Of a DNA stretch of 20,878 nucleotides, positions 8,173 through 17,121 are shown piece after piece. Positions within the stretch are counted from its first letter, which is position 1; every line of letters begins with the position of its first letter. The position numbers and the translations under genes were made by a program. Under the pieces are notes generated by a model, which searched no databases, was not told where the DNA came from, and saw only the letters and a program-made list of their open reading frames with translations. Origin of the DNA: Armatimonadaceae bacterium (lineage in GTDB: Bacteria; Armatimonadota; Armatimonadia; Armatimonadales; Armatimonadaceae); NCBI GenBank assembly GCA_030446525.1, contig JAUJNC010000172.1, positions 1 to 20,878 on the forward strand, written 5' to 3'.

Positions 8173-9251
8173 ATGCGAAAGGGAAGGCGGCACGCTCTGG
8201 GGTGGATCGTCGCCGCGCTGGCTCTAAGCCTGGCGGCGCTGGGCGTGCCCACGCGGGCGGCAGCGGACGAAGCAAAGAAAGCAGCGGACCAGTCCGCTGC
8301 CAGGGCTGTGCAGGCGGCGCTCGACTGGCTGGCGGCCGAGATCAAGCAGCGCAGCATGGTGGTCGGGGAAACAGCGCCCAACGGCAAAGAGCGGGTCTGG
8401 TCATCGGTGGTCCGAGCGGACGCCCGAACCATGACCCTGCAGACTGCCACCTATAGCGAGGAAACCGGGAGGAAGGCGCTCTACACCTCCACCTTCGCCT
8501 GGAAGGACCTGAACCCCGCACGGGTTCAGGTCGTCGAGGAGACGGACGGGCCAGGACGGTTCCTCGACGACCGCAAGCTCTTCCTGCTCCAGTTCTTCAC
8601 GACGCGCGATGCCGGGAACCGGATTCATTTCACCAACCAGAGATTGACCGTGTCCCGTTGGGACAAGGTTGATGGACCCAGGTATACCGCGCCCGAGATG
8701 AATATCGCGTACGCCGAGATCCCCTTTCCCGACAAGGCGCAGGCCGAGCGGGTGGCGAAGGTGTTCGCCCACGCCATCCGGCTCGCCGGCGACAAGGTCG
8801 AGAGCAGCAACGAGCTTCGGGCGACCCTGCACTGGCTCACCGGAGCAATCGATGGCCAGACCTACGAAGGGAAGGAATACCGGAACACCTACCGAGTCGT
8901 GGACACCAGCGGGGGCAGCCTCGTCATTGAGAAGGTCACCACCGATCTCGCCGACGCGGGCAAACCGTCCCCGCCATGGGCGGTGCGGGTGACGCTGCCC
9001 CTTTACGAGCTGGATCCCGACAGGGTGGAAGTCAGCGATGGTCGCCCCAGCCCCGAAGACCCCTTTGCAACGGGCACCCCGGATGTGTCGGTTGAAGCCG
9101 CTTACGTTCCCGGAATCGAGCCCATCGTGACCCGCGACGCGGGCGGCAAGATTCTCCGACGGGAAAGGCACTTCCATTTATCGATAACGAATTACCTACA
9201 CGCCAAACGCATCGGGGGAAGCGCTCGCGCGCCATTCGCCTCAGCCAGTGA
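8173..9251 (+). CDS. Secreted protein with a duplicated domain, about 350-360 aa, unknown family
   Basis: ATG 8173 has AGGGGAAAGGAA upstream. Residues 1-31 are a clear signal peptide (RKGRR, core WIVAALALSLAAL, cleavage near RAAADE). Two related halves follow. One is centred on ALDWLAAEI (49-57) and ends with DLNPARVQVVEE; the other begins with TLHWLTGAI (about 218-226) and ends with ELDPDRVEVSD. Each holds a stretch of beta strands, which suggests an internal duplication. The raw frame stays open to 9588, but only because a frameshift in the next gene brings it into the same frame. The true end is probably a lost stop near 9187-9251. No known family or active site is recognised. Confidence 0.75.
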
Positions 9252-9292
9252 GGCAAGCCCGGGAAAGCGGGAAACCCGATTTGAGCAGGACA

Positions 9293-9984
9293 ATGAAAAG
9301 GTTCGCGTTCCCTCTCGCCCTGGCTCTGGTCTTGCTCTGAGCAGCCTGGTCCTGCCGGGCGCGTCTGCCGCCCAGGACCGGGCGCCCTCGCCCAGGGAAA
9401 GGCAGGCACGCGCGGTTCTGCTCCGGGCGCGGCTAACGGCCCAGGCGATACCCGACGCCCACAGCCGATCAACCAAGATGGTCTATGTCGCCTCGTCACA
9501 GCTATCTTTGGGTGACGTAGCCGCGGCGCTGGAGACGGCCCGCAGCATTGAAGAGGCCTGCCCCGATCCTACAGCCTCGGACAGATAGCCGCCAAACAGG
9601 CCGAAGCGGCCGACGTGGCCGGGGCGGAAGACGCTACGCATGATCCCGGCCCCTCACCCCCGGCCGAGACCGCGGCCGGTGATACCAGCCGCGGCTCTGG
9701 AGACGCTGCGGCGGGCGCAGGAAGCGCCGGACTTCCTGCTCAATGAGCAGGAAAACGTCTCCGTTCTTGCCCAAATTGCCCGGGCGCAGGCGGCCGCCGG
9801 CGACGCAGACGGTGCCATCGGTACCGCGGAGAAGATCGCAGACATCGGCGAGCGGATCGGCGTTCTTGCCGAGATCGCCCGGGAACTGCACGTAATGGAT
9901 ACCGTGCCGCCGCAGTTGCTGCTGTTGCGGACACCCAGGCGACCCTGCGGCAACACAACCGACAGCCAGATCGGGTCGCTATAA
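9293..9984 (+). pseudogene. Secreted TPR-like repeat protein, frameshifted
   Basis: ATG 9293 is preceded by AGGA and begins a signal peptide (MKRFAFPLALALVLL). A frameshift near 9340 follows, and the sequence continues SSLVLPGASAAQDRAP. The mature part carries helical repeats with the pattern IA.AQA.AGD..GA..TA..I.D: VASSQLSLGDVAAALETARSIEEA, LGQIAAKQAEAADVAGAE and, in a third frame, LAQIARAQAAAGDADGAI. These are TPR-like units of a kind common in exported scaffold proteins. The stop is taken as TAA 9982-9984, though another frame runs to about 10017. It lies closely downstream of the other secreted-protein genes. A scaffold role is inferred. Confidence 0.65.
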
Positions 9985-10005
9985 CGCCCTGCACTCGGAA
10001 GGTGT

Positions 10006-10552
10006 ATGTTGAACGATAAGGAAAAACGCGCCGAAGAACGCCTGCGCAAACAGGATGCATGGGAAAAGGCACAGGCGCTTTCTCGGCCGCGGCACGGCAA
10101 CGAAGACATCCACTACCGTGGTGTCGGCAAGCGCATTGTCCAGGTTATGTTTTACGGCACAGGGCAACCGCTCCTCAGCTTCGACATTCGCCAACAAGGA
10201 GCGGCCCCGAGCAAGAACAAACAGAGTATATTCTTTACCGATCAACAAGCCCGTCAAGCTCGAGCGATGTGCTTGTGGGATACCAGCAGTTAACGATCGA
10301 TCCCGCCCTTCTTCGGGCCCTCGTCGAACGGCTCTACAAGCTTTCCTTGCCGGTTTGCCTGCCCTACGAACCTGTGGGCGTGCTTGACGGCAACACGTAC
10401 CAGATCACCTTTTTCGGCGGCATCGAATCCATCTGTCAGATCTCCTGGCGCGGCAGTCATGCCCATCCTTTGTGGGCCGAACTGGAAGCCATAACCAACA
10501 GAAAATGGTGGAGTTGTTCAGCACATTGCAGCCAGTCGAGGAAGCGTTCTAG
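10006..10552 (+). pseudogene. Unknown protein, about 180 aa, two frameshifts
   Basis: ATG 10006 has GGAAGG four bases upstream. The first 90 residues (charged helix KEKRAEERLRKQDAWEKAQ, then IVQVMFYGTGQPLLSFDIRQQG) continue in another frame as LVGYQQLTIDPALLRALVERL, PYEPVGVLDGNTYQITFFGGIES and WRGSHAHPLWAELEAITNR. They end in a third frame as MVELFSTLQPVEEAF with TAG 10550-10552. No signal peptide or membrane segment is present. I do not recognise the family. The aromatic- and glycine-rich strands suggest a small alpha/beta fold. It is the last gene of the element cargo. Confidence 0.55.
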
Positions 10553-10792
10553 GGTGCTCTAATGGGTATGCCGTGAAGATAGGGCATGGGTCTAGCAGCG
10601 TTGCTGGTATGAGGTGCGCCTACGGTGAGCGCGGAGCCGGTCCCGAACCTTTCCTGCATTGCGGCGCGAAGCAGGGGAACCGGTCTCTATGTATCACATG
10701 CACGACAAGGGAATCGGCGAGTTCCGCATCCGGGAAAAAGCGGAACTCTCTACAGAGGGTTGGCTCAGCGCCCCGGAGAGGCTATGCCAGTC
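10553..10792. other. Right-end region of the element, no confident gene
   Basis: One plus-strand frame is open through MYHMHDKGIGEF and RIREKAELSTEGWL and then stops inside the right inverted repeat (TAA at about 10827). It could be a gene fragment trapped at the element end, but there is no good start or ribosome-binding site. No transposase-like motif is visible. Confidence 0.3.
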
Positions 10793-10831
10793 ACCACCAC
10801 AAAACCCCGCCACTTACCGCCAAACTTAACA
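10793..10831 (-). repeat. Right terminal inverted repeat, 39 bp
   Basis: Read on the minus strand from 10831 inward it begins TGTTAAGTTTGG and matches the left end (480-518) at 37 of 39 positions. The GTCAGG direct repeat follows immediately outside. Confidence 0.85.
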
Positions 10832-10837
10832 GTCAGG
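10832..10837. repeat. Right copy of the 6-bp target-site duplication, GTCAGG
   Basis: Identical to 474-479. On the minus strand it reads CCTGAC and contains the TGA stop (10835-10833) of the NatB-like gene. Confidence 0.75.
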
Positions 10838-12012
10838 TTTTGATCAGCACGCTTTCTTTCTGGAAGAGCTTGGTGGCGAAGAGCAGGGCGGCGGCGGCGT
10901 AGAGGGCGGAGGCGGCGAGGGCAAGGCCGATGAAGACGAGGTCGTAGCTGCCGGTGAGCGCCTGCTTGATGATCAGGGCGGCGTTCAGGATCGGCACCAG
11001 GGCGAGAAACCGCGAGGCCGATTCGGCGCCCAGGACCATCCCGAGCAGGGCGGGGACGAGCACGAGGGGGAACAGGGAACCGAGGTAGGTCTGCGCCTCC
11101 TTCTGGTTGCGCGCGAACGTCGAGACGGCGAGGAGCAGGCCGGCGAAAAGGACGGACGGGGAGCAGGACCAGCAGGACCACCAGGGCGGCCGTGGCGCTG
11201 AAGTGCACCCCGCCCGCGCCAGCCAGTCGAAGGCCCGCAGGCCGGTGACGAACAGGATCACCAGGCCGGCGATGGACAGCAGGCTGCTGACCAGAACCAC
11301 GACCGCGCCGAACTTGCCCAGCACGATGTCGCGGCGCGGCGCAGGCGGACGAGCAGCGTTTCCAGGGTGCCCCGCTCTTTCTCCCCGGCCACCTGGTCGA
11401 AGGCAGCGTAAATCCCCGCTGAAGGCCGCCAGGATCAGCATGTACGGCACGATCTGCGACAGGACGAGCGTGGCGATGCTGCCGCCGCCGGCGATGGGCG
11501 TCTCCGTTATGGCGAGCGGCCTGGCGTAGTCGGGCGGGAGGGCCCGCGCGCGCAGGCGCTCCTGTACCAGTGTCCTGCCCGCCTGGGCGAGCGCGGCGCT
11601 GACGGTGCCCGCCGCCCGGCGCGAGCTTTCGCTGCCGGCGTCGTGCAGTATCTCGACGGGCACGGCGCGGCTCTGGCCCAGCCGCGCCGCGGCGTCGGGG
11701 GCGCGACCGCCGCTTTGTACGCCTTGTTCGGATGAGCGCCTCGGCCTCGGCGCGCCCGACCGGCCGCAGCCGGAGGTTGGGCGCCGCGCGCAGCGCCTGG
11801 GCTAACCGGGGCGCGGACGCCCTGGCCCACGATGCCGACGGCCTCGTTCTGGCGCGCTCGCTCCGGGCCTGCCGGACCGTGACCAGGCCCACGAGGGCGA
11901 ACAGGGCGGGCGTGATCACGAGCGGGCCGAGGATGACGCCGACGAGGGTGCGCCGGTCGCGGAAGATCTCGCGGAGGCTCCTTGCGCGGATGGTCCCGGT
12001 GCGGCCGCTCAT
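10833..12012 (-). pseudogene. natB: ABC-2 type exporter permease (NatB-like), frameshifted
   Basis: About 390 residues if read through. The N-terminus (LREIFRDRRTLVGVILGPLVITPALFALVGL) is the cytoplasmic helix plus first membrane span of the NatB/ABC-2 family. A large extracytoplasmic domain follows, then LVLSQIVPYMLILAAFSG and, across frames, the family-typical motif AGEKERGTLETLL. Further spans follow (VVVLVSSLLSIAGLVILFV, LVVLLVLL, LFAGLLLAVSTFARNQKEAQTYLGS, VFIGLALAASALYAAAALLFA), and the protein ends FQKESVLIKT. Its ATG overlaps the stop of the ATPase gene (ATGA at 12009-12012), so the pair is coupled. Known NatAB exports sodium; the substrate here is unproven. The stop lies inside the transposon target duplication. 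Confidence 0.85.
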
Positions 12013-12751
12013 GCCTCGTCCTCCTCGCCGATCAGGCGCAAAAACACGTGCTCGAAGGCCTGCCTGCCGGTGCGCTCGCGCAGGCTCGGCCAGCGTCCCG
12101 ATGGCGGCGATCCGGCCGTTGTAGATCACGGCGATGCGCTCGCACAGGGCCTCCACTTCGCTCATGATGTGGGTGGAAAAGACCACGGTCCGGCCCTCCC
12201 GGGCGCAGCGCCGGATAGCGGGTGATCGTGCGGGCCGTGATCACGTCCAGGCCGACCGTGGGCTCGTCGAAAAACAGGACCGGGGGCCGGTGGATGATCG
12301 TGCGGGCGATCGACACGCGCTGCTTCTGGCCGGTCGACAGCTTGTCGCAACGGCTGTCGGCGAACCCGTGCATGTCCATTCGGTGAAGATCTCGTCGGTG
12401 CGCCGCGCGACGCCGGCGGGCGCCAGGCCGTAGAGCGCGCCGAAGTAGGCGACCATCTCGCGCGCGGTCAGCCGCTCGTAGAGCGCGGTCGAGCCGGACA
12501 GGTAGCCGATCTTTTTCCCGAACCCGCTGCCCGTCGGCGCGCACGTCGAAGCCGGCGACCGTCGCCCGGCCCTCGGTCGGCTCCAGGATGGTGGCCAGCA
12601 TCCGCAGCAGGGTCGTCTTGCCGGCGCCGTTGGGCCGAGGATGCCGAACACCTCGCCGGGGTGGCAGGCGAACGACACGCCGTCGACGGCGCGCACCAGC
12701 CCGCGCTTTTTTGTCGCGAAAGACCTTGCAAAGCCGTTCCGCTTCGATCAT
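12009..12751 (-). pseudogene. natA: ABC transporter ATP-binding protein (NatA-like), frameshifted
   Basis: About 247 residues. Starts at ATG 12751 (MIEAERLCKVFRDKK). Reading across frames it shows Walker A (GPNGAGKTTLLRMLATILEPTEG), a Q-loop region, the ABC signature ([22 protein letters not shown]), Walker B ([14 protein letters not shown]) and the switch His (VFSTHIMSEVEALCERIAVI). It ends LRLIGEEDEA. The signature LSTGQKQR is the variant usual for NatA and other ABC-2 exporter ATPases. It would power the permease encoded just downstream. The gene starts 35 bases after the zinc-ribbon gene. At least four indels are needed to restore the frame. Confidence 0.88.
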
Positions 12752-12786
12752 ACCGGTTGTGACACGGGTGGCGCCCCGAAGGTTGC

Positions 12787-13453
12787 TCAGTCGCCGCCGA
12801 TGCGGCGCAAAAGCAGGTGCGCGAGCACGGCCGTGGTGGCGATGATCAGCACGCCCTTGACGCCGAAGGCATCCACGAGGCGACGCATACAGCGAGCAGC
12901 GCCACGAGGGAACTTGGCGAGCGTGTTGGCGGTCTCGCGGAAGATGTCCCGGCGCATCCGGTCGCCGCGCAGGGTGTCGAAGAGGCTGTCCACGGGCAGC
13001 AGCGCCCCGCACGAGCCGCAGGCGCGGTCCAGGGGCCGCTCAGCGCCCGCAGCGCCGGCACACCTGCTGCCGCGTCGCCAGCGTCTCGCCGTAGGCGAGC
13101 TGCCCGCCGCGCGCGGCGTCGTCCCGCGCCAGGCGCAGCTTGTTCTCCAGCCCCGCCCCCCCGCCGCCAGCCCCGCCCCGAACGGCTGCCCGCCCGCCGC
13201 CGCCTTTGTCTCCAGGTCGAGCGCGGCCTGGTACCAGGCCACAGCCTCGTCGGCGCGCCCCGCCGCGCGCAGCACGTCGCCCGGCGCCTCGTGGGCGGCC
13301 GGCGAATCGGGCGTGCGCGCCAGCAGCCTCCAGTGCGCCTCGATCTTCTCGTCCAGGCGGTCGGCGTCGTGCCGCGCGTCCGCCGTTCCATCGAAACGGC
13401 CACGCGATCCAGAGGGCCACGCCCACGAGCAGCAGAAGGAGAACATCCTGCAT
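12787..13453 (-). pseudogene. TPR / zinc-ribbon membrane protein, frameshifted
   Basis: About 222 residues. An N-terminal membrane anchor (QDVLLLLLVGVALWIAWPF) is followed by a TPR-like helical pair (LDEKIEAHWRLLARTPDSP, then RADEAVAWYQAALDLETKA). A zinc ribbon built from CRRCG and CGSCG comes next, and a second membrane segment lies near the C-terminus (GVLIIATTAVLAHLLL). Starts at ATG 13453; TGA at 12789-12787. A TATACT hexamer abuts the ATG. It sits just upstream of the NatA/NatB-like genes and could be an accessory subunit, although that is positional inference. The overall family is not recognised. Confidence 0.65.
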
Positions 13454-13508
13454 AGTATAACGGCGCGCGGTCGTGTGAGGATATGGGAGCAAGAAGAATT
13501 TTGCGAAC

Positions 13509-15495
13509 CTATCCTCTCCACCGCGCAGCGCGAACAGGGAGAGGGGCGGGGGGTGAGGAGACCCCGGGGCGAAATCGTACGTCTTGACGTTGATGATGCG
13601 GCCCTCGTTGAAAAGCGGAAACCAGGCTCAGAAGGCCGCCGACCCCGTACTCGCCCAGGATCAGGCCGAACATGAACGGCATCACCTGCCGGTGCCTGGC
13701 GGGTAGCCGCCGTAGCGGAGGACGGCCCATTTGGTGATCCAGGCTCGGGAAGATGCGACCAGTAGTACTCGGCGCCGAAGGTGAGCGCGATCGCGTAGCC
13801 GGCCGGGTGGAACGGGAACCAGGAAAACTGGGTCCGCAGCCACATCATCGCCAGCGACGCGAGGGCGCCGACGCCGACCCACACCTGCCCCAGAAATCGG
13901 GCGGGACGGGCAGGCTCGACCAGGCCTCCACCTGGCGGAACTGCCAGTTGTGGTTGGTCATCACGTTGACGCCCGCGCCGTACTGCAGGTGCAGGGCGGC
14001 CCAGAAGCTCGCCAGCCCCCCCAGGAACACGGCCAGCATCATCGCCCAGCCCATGCCCCGCATGTTGACGCCGCCCTGCTGGCTCATCTTCATCGACTCC
14101 AGCATGCCCGGCATCGGGTTGGTGCGGTATCCCCGCCCGGACAGCCACCAGAACAGCGACATGACCAATCGTCGGTTCTGCAGGCCCACCGCCTGCGAGC
14201 CCAAAAACAGCGTCGGCGAGGGCCAGGGCGTTCAGGTTCCCGGCCATCTCGTGGGCGGGCGGGCCCAGCTCGCGCGCAGGCGCGTGATGCCGATCGAGCA
14301 GAAAGTAGAAGCCGAAGTACGCCAGGACGATCGCCAAGGTCATGCCCGCCTGGAGGCAGAACCAGGTCAGAAAAGTCATGCCGAGCACGATCCCGAGGGC
14401 GGCCATCCGGTAGCTCATCGGCTCCTCGCTGTCGTCCAGGCTCGATCTCCGGCTCCCAGATCTTCAGCCACACCTGCCGGAAGTGGCCGCGCGCCATCCA
14501 CAGCGCCACGCCGACGATGGCGAACCAGGCGCCGAACAGCTGCTGGGTGAAGGTAGGGAAGGCGCTCTGCCGGCCCGCCGACTCGACGCCGATGTAGGCC
14601 GCCCACATGCATCGCCAGCTTGACCAGGTAGAAGAACCACAGCGAAGAAGGACATGTCGAGCGGCGGGAAGTAGCCCAGCGCGATCAGGAACAGGTACCA
14701 AGGGCAGGGGACCGATCCGACCGCATTCCAGGGGGTGTGGTGATGTAAGCAAGTTGCGGTCGGGGTGGTCGTGGCGCACCGCGATCGGGGATACTGGGGT
14801 AGAGCGTGGCCCGTTCCACAGGTCCAGCCCGGCGCGCCGATCGAGATGCCGATCCCGACGGCTTGTTCCGGAAAAAGGCGAACGTGCCGCCTCCTCGGTC
14901 AGCGCGAGGAGCTGCACGATCGGGTAGGCGAGCTTCTCGTTTTCGGTCCACTGCTTGCGCAGGATCACGTTCAGGCAGATCATGACGGTGCCGACCGCCA
15001 GGGTGAAAGCACCAGATCAGGACCGGCCCGGCCCAGGCCAGCAGGTGCGGCCTGGTGTAGAGGTGGTGCGCCCCAGCCCGTAGTACAGCGGCTTCAGGAT
15101 CTCGATGTCCTTGACCATCGCCCAGTCGAGATAAAAGTGATTGAACTTGTCCCAGCCCAGCGACTGCTGGTCTGGAACCAGACGGGAACCCCTCGACCGC
15201 CGGGATGCCCAGGCGCAGGCTGTCGTGGCCGGCCACAGCGCCGAGCCGATGGTCATCATCGCGTAGCGGGTGATCAGGCTCGCCCTGCGAGAAGGCGCGG
15301 CGCGGTACCGCTTGAGGACGAAGAGGTTGACGAGCACGAGCAGCAGCAGGAGAAGATCGTGTTCCAGAACAGCGACATCGCCGTGGCGTGGTTGGTGTGC
15401 CAGATGCCCTCGACCTGGATGATCCAGTAGCAGTTGACGAAGATCAGCACGGCGCCGATCAGCAGGATGCGCGGCGTGACGCTGCGTGTACCCAT
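13509..15495 (-). pseudogene. DUF6785-like multi-pass membrane protein, frameshifted
   Basis: About 660 residues with 12 or more hydrophobic segments spread over several frames. The N-terminus is MGTRSVTPRILLIGAVLIFV. Later blocks include WDKFNHFYLDWAMVKDIEIL, MICLNVILRKQWTENEKLAY, GAVLDLWNGP-like, VFLGGLASFWAALHLQYGAG, FPFHPAGYAIALTFGAEY and MPFMFGLILGEYGVGGLLSL. The order and style recall the DUF6785/DUF6784 family of OPT-transporter-like proteins. That assignment is from memory and should be checked. Transport is likely but the substrate is unknown. ATG 15495 has GAGG upstream and lies six bases after the kinase stop. The exact C-terminus is uncertain; a repeat-like hairpin begins near the end. 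It carries the highest density of indels in the window. Confidence 0.7.
13513..13560. repeat. Possible dispersed intergenic repeat with hairpin
   Basis: CCTCTCC (13513-13519) pairs with GGAGAGG (13538-13544) around a GC-rich loop, followed by GGGGCGGGGGGTGAGGAG. Purine/pyrimidine-biased hairpins of this kind are common high-copy intergenic repeats in GC-rich genomes. It lies between the DUF6785-like gene and the zinc-ribbon gene and could also act as an attenuator. Only one copy is in this window. Confidence 0.35.
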
Positions 15496-15501
15496 TTACC
15501 A

Positions 15502-16134
15502 TCAGTCCTCTGTCGGGTTTTGCCGGGCGCGGGCCGCCGGCAGCCGGTCGCGGATCACGGCGGCGACCAGGGGCGCCGTGCGCGCGAAGTCGGCGTCGCC
15601 CCCATCAGGTCGGCGTGGACGGCGCGACGGCTCCACGTAGCGCGCGTGGCCGACCCAGGCGCACTCCAGGTAGTACGTGACGATGCCGGGCGCGTCGGTG
15701 TTCCCCGCCCCAGGTTGCGCAGCAGCCGGCGCAGGGCGCGCTCGTCGGCGTCGAGCTCGACGAAAAGGCGCAGGTCGAGGCGCTGCCGTATTTCGGGCAC
15801 GTGCAGCGCCATCAGCCCCTCCACGATCAGCACGTCGGGCGCGTCGTCCTGGCGCCGCGCGTGGAGTTCGGCGAGCAGGCGCGCGTTGTCGGCGGAGTCG
15901 GGGTGGTTGCAGTCGGGCAGACTCTTCCCGGTCGACGGCGACACGAACGCCGGCCCGCCCGGCGCGCCGCGGTAGAAGTAGCGGTCCATGGAAAGCGCCT
16001 CGGCGCAGCGGCAGGTCGCCGGCGGCGAGGGCGCGCACCAGGGCGGCGGCAGACGTCGTCTTGCCCGACGCCGACCCGCCGGCGATGCCGACCACCAGGC
16101 CGCGCGCGGGTCCGGTGTCAGAAACGGAAGCCAC
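15502..16134 (-). pseudogene. Uridine-kinase-like P-loop kinase, about 210 aa, frameshifted
   Basis: GTG 16134 has AAGGAG upstream and gives VASVSDTGPARGLVVGIAGG, with P-loop GGSASGKTT at about residues 19-27. Reading across frames: SMDRYFYRG (lid/substrate-binding region), CNHPDSADNARLLAELHARR, VLIVEGLMALHVPEIR, LRLFVELDADERALRRLLRN and a tail YYLECAWVGHARYVEPSRR. The order matches the uridine kinase/phosphoribulokinase superfamily; Udk makes UMP from uridine and ATP. The second motif (NHPDSAD) matches the DHPDAFD-type motif of Udk only loosely, so the substrate could differ. The start overlaps the end of the oxidoreductase gene by 17 bases, and the stop is six bases before the membrane-protein start. 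Confidence 0.75.
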
Positions 16135-17121
16135 CGCCGTCTCCTTGCGCCCCGAACAGCTCCTCCACCGGACCAGGCGGCCGCCGTTCTCGGCGGAGAC
16201 GTTGGCGGCGAGCGTGACGGCGGCGGACGGCCGTCGTCGTAGGGGCTGCGCAGAAACACGGGGTTGCCGCTGGCGACCGCGCGCGCACGAACGCCGCGTC
16301 GATGCCGGCGTCTCGTCCGGGATCGGGGGGCGTGTAGGCGCCCTCCGGCTCCACGCGGATGCCGTCGCCCTTCCAGGCACCCCGCGCGTCCCGGATCACG
16401 AACTCCATCTCGCCGCGAAAGCCTTTCCCGGCGGCGCAAGGTGCTGACCGTGGCCGAGGCGCCCGACCGGAAAAAGAGCAGCGCGGTCTGGGTGTCCGGC
16501 ACGGTGACGTCCGGCCGGTCGCCGAGCAGGCGGTTAAAGTAGCTGGCCGAGACCGCCTCGACCTCGCCCATCACCCAGCGCAACAGGTCCACCTGGTGGG
16601 TCGTCATCTCCACCAGCCCCGGCCGCCGGACTGGTCGTACCGGCGCCACCAGGGCGTGCCGGGATGCCGCCCCAGCGGATCACGTTGGCCGTGCCCACCG
16701 GCTTATCCTCCAGAAACCGCCCAGTGCAGGCCGCCCGCCTGGTAGCGAAAAACGTAGCGGACTGCGTCATCACGCCGGCCCTGCGTATCGCCTCCCGCCC
16801 GGAGGCCCCGGTCAGGTACAGGTTCACGGGCTTCTCGACGAAAAGGTGCAGGCCCTTCGCGGCGGCCTGTGTCTCCATGTCGCCGTGCGCGCGTCGGCGG
16901 CACGCAGACGTACAGCGCGTCGATCTCGGCCTCGGCGATGAGCCGCGCGCTGTCGAGTAAACCGGCACGCCCAGCGGCCCCGCCACGGCCCGCACGCGCC
17001 CCTCGTCGATGTCGCACAGGGCGGCGATCCGGGCCTCCGGGATCTGCTGCAGGCGCCGCAGATGCGCCTGCCCGATCCCGCCCGTACCGATCATCCCGAT
17101 GCGGACCACTCTGGCTGGCAC
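16118..17121 (-). pseudogene. Gfo/Idh/MocA-family NAD(P)-dependent oxidoreductase, frameshifted
   Basis: GTG 17121 with AAGAAGG upstream gives MPARVVRIGMIGTGGIGQAH, an N-terminal Rossmann fold with GTGGIG, then LRRLQQIPEARIAALCDIDEGR. The family motif EKP is present (GLHLFVEKPVNLY), as is a C-terminal domain containing MTTHQVDLLRWVMGEVEAVSA, whose His is in the usual catalytic-site region. It ends VEELFGAQGDGGGFRF (TGA 16120-16118). About 334 residues once the indels are closed, a normal size. Members oxidise or reduce sugars and cyclitols with NAD(P); the substrate here is unknown. First gene of the minus-strand operon, facing the gene at 17503 across a 381-base divergent region. Confidence 0.85.

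Larger units (their letters stand above)
480..10831. mobile_element. Putative 10.35-kb non-autonomous transposon (TIR + TSD, no transposase seen)
   Basis: The unit has 39-bp inverted repeats with two mismatches, TGT...ACA termini, and a perfect 6-bp direct repeat (GTCAGG) flanking both outer edges. All cargo genes lie on the plus strand: a SARP-like regulator, a LuxR-type HTH remnant, a histidine kinase and response regulator, secreted proteins and an unknown protein. I found no DDE transposase, IstB-like ATPase, serine or tyrosine recombinase, or resolvase in any frame. Mobility would therefore need an enzyme supplied in trans, or the transposase has been lost. Base composition differs inside: the 7058-10800 part looks less GC-rich than the operon to the right. 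The element interrupts no gene, because the right end falls at the NatB stop codon. Confidence 0.65.

Noticed and set aside
8173..9588. A single 471-aa protein spanning both secreted genes
   Set aside because: A second signal peptide and start (ATG 9293) lie inside it in another frame, and its C-terminal part is clearly the continuation of that gene after a frameshift.
10553..10830. Transposase remnant at the right end
   Set aside because: The open frame shows no DDE, IstB or recombinase motif; kept only as an uncharacterised fragment.
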